Assembly (NCBI GenBank): GCA_037783415.1
Contig: JAZGTN010000170.1
Coordinates: 3,949,501-4,013,500, forward strand
DNA: 64,000 nucleotides
Direction of reading: 5' to 3'
From: Leptasterias polaris
Lineage: Eukaryota; Echinodermata; Asteroidea; Forcipulatida; Asteriidae
Shown here: one piece after another, positions 61,441-64,000 of the stretch
Layout: each line of letters starts with the position of its first letter
Numbering within the stretch: the first letter of the stretch is position 1
The notes under the pieces: generated by a model
Seen by the model: the letters and a program-made list of their open reading frames with translations, nothing else
Database searches by the model: none
What the model was told of the DNA's origin: nothing
Made by a program: the position numbers and the translations under genes

Positions 61441-61770
61441 TATATATTTTTGTTTGTAGAGTTGGGTTTTCCATTTCGTGGATATGTTGGGTCACATCAA
61501 GTGTGGATACTGGGTCTTTGGCAATTACCACTGTGACGCATGTGCTTTAACTGTCATTGTTAATGAGACAGTTTATAGATTGCCATCGTGTTATAATAAT
61601 AGATTGCCACGAATATTTTGTTTTTCAAACATTGTTCAGTTGGTCAAGGAAGTGAATTTGTATCGATTTCAATACCGAAAAGGAAACAGATAAAAGAAAA
61701 TATATATCCCGTGTTATGTTCTGTTTGTGTGAAACTTTAGTATTATTGCAGCACTAAAGGTTATCATTAA

Positions 61771-62255
61771 AGGGGGGTATACCTTTGGTAATTACTCAAC
61801 AAAATAATATAAAAACTTAATGGTAAAGAGCACTGGAGAGCAGTTGATGTTATAAAACATTGTTTGAAGCGACCCCCTTTGAAGAAATGTAAATAGAGAA
61901 CGAGATATTAACAAATTATATAAACATTTCCTTAGTAAAAGAACACTGGAGAGCTGTTGATAATATAAAACGTTGTTAGAAACGATCCCCGTGAAGTAAT
62001 GGAGTGTTAGAGAAAGATAGTTTTCACCCCAAAATTTGAATCTTAGAATGGCTTCAGGCAAGGAGCCTTTCTCAGACACCTAAAAGCACACAATTCTATG
62101 CAACAAGGGTAATTTTTTCTTTCATTATTTTCTTGCAACTACGATTACCAATTGAGCCAAACATTTCACTCGTTTGTATTATAATTATGCATAACGTTGG
62201 GATACACCGAGTGAGGATACTGGTCTTTGACAATTACCAAAAGTATACCCTGCCT
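61771..62255. mobile_element. TTAA-type MITE with internal duplication
   Basis: The left flank is TTAA (61767-61770) and the right is TTAC. The interior matches 15383-15733. The central segment (GAGCACTGGAGAGCAGTTGA, then GAACACTGGAGAGCTGTTGA) is present twice. Confidence 0.65.
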
Positions 62256-62389
62256 TTACAGTTTAAGCAAAAGCCAAAAGAACAAATTTATGTCAGCTTT
62301 CCTTTCTCCAAGAGACGGTATCCTTAATCATTTAAGCTCCGTCTGTTATAAAATGATATTGTTGGAAAGATGTTTTAAAAGTTTAACAT

Positions 62390-62690
62390 TTCATTTCATT
62401 TCATTTCATTTATTAATTCTGGTTGTGAAGCCAAGGACTCTCAGAAAAGCGAACTTAATCACTGTACTAGCCAAGAACCCAGTGGAGAGAAGACAATGAA
62501 GGAAGTTTCAGTTTTAGATGTGGGAGGAAAACCCCAGAGAATTATTCCAGGGAAAACCCACGCAATCAGGCAGGGACTGAAAACCCAATCCACATAGTGC
62601 CCCAGGTGGGATTCGAACCGGGGTCCCATAATGATCATACAAATAACCCTCAAAATGGTGTGGTGTTTTCCCCTTTTTATTTTCTTCTTT
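62390..62690. repeat. SINE-like repeat with conserved core
   Basis: Contains GATGTGGGAGGAAAACCCC, GAAAACCCACGCAATCAGGC and GGGATTCGAACCGGGGTCCC. It resembles a core sequence shared by many deuterostome repeats. Preceded by a (TTTCA)n run. Confidence 0.5.
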
Positions 62691-62744
62691 TACTTCGTGA
62701 ACTAACACGATCCGTAATTTTTAGTAAAAATGTGGTTCTACAAA

Positions 62745-62795
62745 ATGGCGGACAGTTTTAGTTCAGAAGTAAAAGGAAAACCACACAACTTCGAG
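62745..62795 (+). CDS. Possible first exon of a plus-strand gene
   Basis: ACAAAATGGCG is a good start context. The frame MADSFSSEVKGKPHNFE ends at GAG|gtaact in phase 0. Seventeen residues cannot identify a family, and no next exon was found before the window ends. Could be chance. Confidence 0.2.
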
Positions 62796-63767
62796 GTAAC
62801 TTTGTGTGAATCATTATTTTCTGTTTTTTCTAAACACCTTTGCGACCATTATTCATTTAAAAACACTTTTTAACCCTCCGGGGAAGGGTTCAATTAGAAC
62901 CCATGAGAGGAATCAAGTGTACCGCAGTAAGAGTGAATTTTTATAAATTATTTCACAAAATTTATGTGAAGTTTACTTTTATTGTAGGCTTGCAACTGTT
63001 TGACAACATTCATAATTGTCCATATTGAGTATTCCAATATTCAGGTCTAAATTTCTTAATTTAATTTAATTGTCATACTAATTACTAATTTTTTTGCGTT
63101 TGACTAATTACACGTAGTTACATCGATTACTTAATTAAAGAAAACCATGTGGTGAGGTGGCTGAAGGGGATTTTGGGAGCAGTATTTTCTAAATTGATCC
63201 TTCGAATTGATGTGAAATGCAATGGAAAAGAGGATGGGGGTAAATTAATTATTGTTGAGTGAGTTATACACTATTAGTGGTTTTGCTGAGACAGCTACAG
63301 TACATGTGCTTCACCAGATGGTTAAAGCCCAAAGCGCCCAAATCGCACGAGGAGAGAACATTTCAAACGGCAGTTTATGAACAAACACGGAGTAATGTCA
63401 AAGCCCGGGCGATTTATTGCTAGTTTGGGCTCCCGGCTGCTGAGAGACACAGTCCTCCCGTTTGAAGTCCCGAACTGTATGCAAGTGTACGTTTTCTGAT
63501 GGAGCCGAAGCCTATAAACCAGAGTGATTGTTTCGAAAAGACCCTATAATTTGTCACACACAATTACATAGACTGCTTTGGACGCTATATATTTCATGGC
63601 AGCAGATTGTCTACAAACGGGCAAACGATTTAGACAATCTGCGTCATATGGGACTCATTCGAAAGCTGAACGAACACATTTCAATCATATTCTTTCCCAT
63701 TATATATATTTCTTTTGTTAATTTATTTTTCATTGTTCAGTTTCTAGTTCGGTTTCTAGTTCAGTTC
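62796..63767. other. Non-coding, AT-rich
   Basis: No supported gene. The sequence just before 63768 may hold degraded 5' parts of the LINE that follows. Confidence 0.4.
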
Positions 63768-64000
63768 GGTTTAGGAGCTATCTCAAAAATAGATCCCAAT
63801 ATGTATTTGTGAACGGCTTTAACTCACAATCTAGCTTTCTTACGCATGGTGTACCCCAGGGCTCAATTTTAGGACCTTTGCTTTTTTTATTATATATCAA
63901 TGACTTTACAAAGTCGTCTAATTTGCTTTCCTTTATATTGTTTGCTGATGACTCTAATTTATTCTTTTCCCATAGAAACCTTAACTACCTTAGTGATACA
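63768..64000 (+). mobile_element. LINE reverse transcriptase fragment, runs off the right edge
   Basis: The frame reads FRSYLKNRSQYVFVNG, then GVPQGSILGPLLFLLYIND and FADDSNLFF. These are the reverse-transcriptase blocks around the VPQG and catalytic ADD motifs. The upstream sequence is frameshifted. Same general class as the LINE at 56275-57775, but a different family by sequence. Confidence 0.75.

Overview
This is a window of animal nuclear DNA. It is AT-rich with long introns, spliced genes and dense transposon debris. I infer an echinoderm, most likely an asteriid sea star. The reason is several copies of a TTAA-flanked repeat (e.g. 60036-60403) that I associate with sea-star genomes. That attribution is from memory and needs a repeat-library search.

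The main content is a minus-strand family of single-pass membrane receptors, assembled here by matching splice sites and reading-frame phase. Gene A (14842-20668) closes perfectly: six exons, 1350 coding bases, 449 residues. It has a signal peptide, a ten-cysteine ectodomain, a Thr/Ser/Pro stalk, one membrane span and a tyrosine-rich tail. The tail holds a canonical ITAM (YEDL-x7-YAEL) and six 16-residue repeats, five of them centred on YEEP. Gene B (32108-37919) is a tandem paralogue with the same six exons, but an 888-bp hAT-like transposon sits in its tail exon. Gene L is represented only by exon 1 at 1020-1168; the rest lies off the left edge. Gene C (41008-59369) is a diverged relative with the same intron phases and the same juxtamembrane tyrosine motif. 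Its tail is much longer, with five 43-residue repeats, and its two cysteine-rich ectodomain modules look like alternatives. I recognise no named family for any of them.

Layout: 1-1168 LINE remnant and gene L exon 1; 1169-14796 first spacer with a THAP-encoding TTAA transposon and a minisatellite-armed foldback; 14797-20668 gene A, with two 9-bp-TSD MITEs in intron 1 and intron 2; 20669-32062 second spacer, homologous to the first, with a TTA-flanked element, a second foldback and palindromes; 32063-37919 gene B; 37920-41006 start of a third spacer; 41007-59369 gene C, with nested transposons and a 2.55-kb foldback containing a LINE reverse transcriptase in its introns; 59370-64000 repeats, a possible plus-strand first exon and another LINE reverse transcriptase running off the right edge.

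The array looks like a lineage-specific expansion of ITAM/docking-tail receptors, plausibly immune or cell-recognition receptors. This is inference from architecture; no ligand or function is shown by the sequence.
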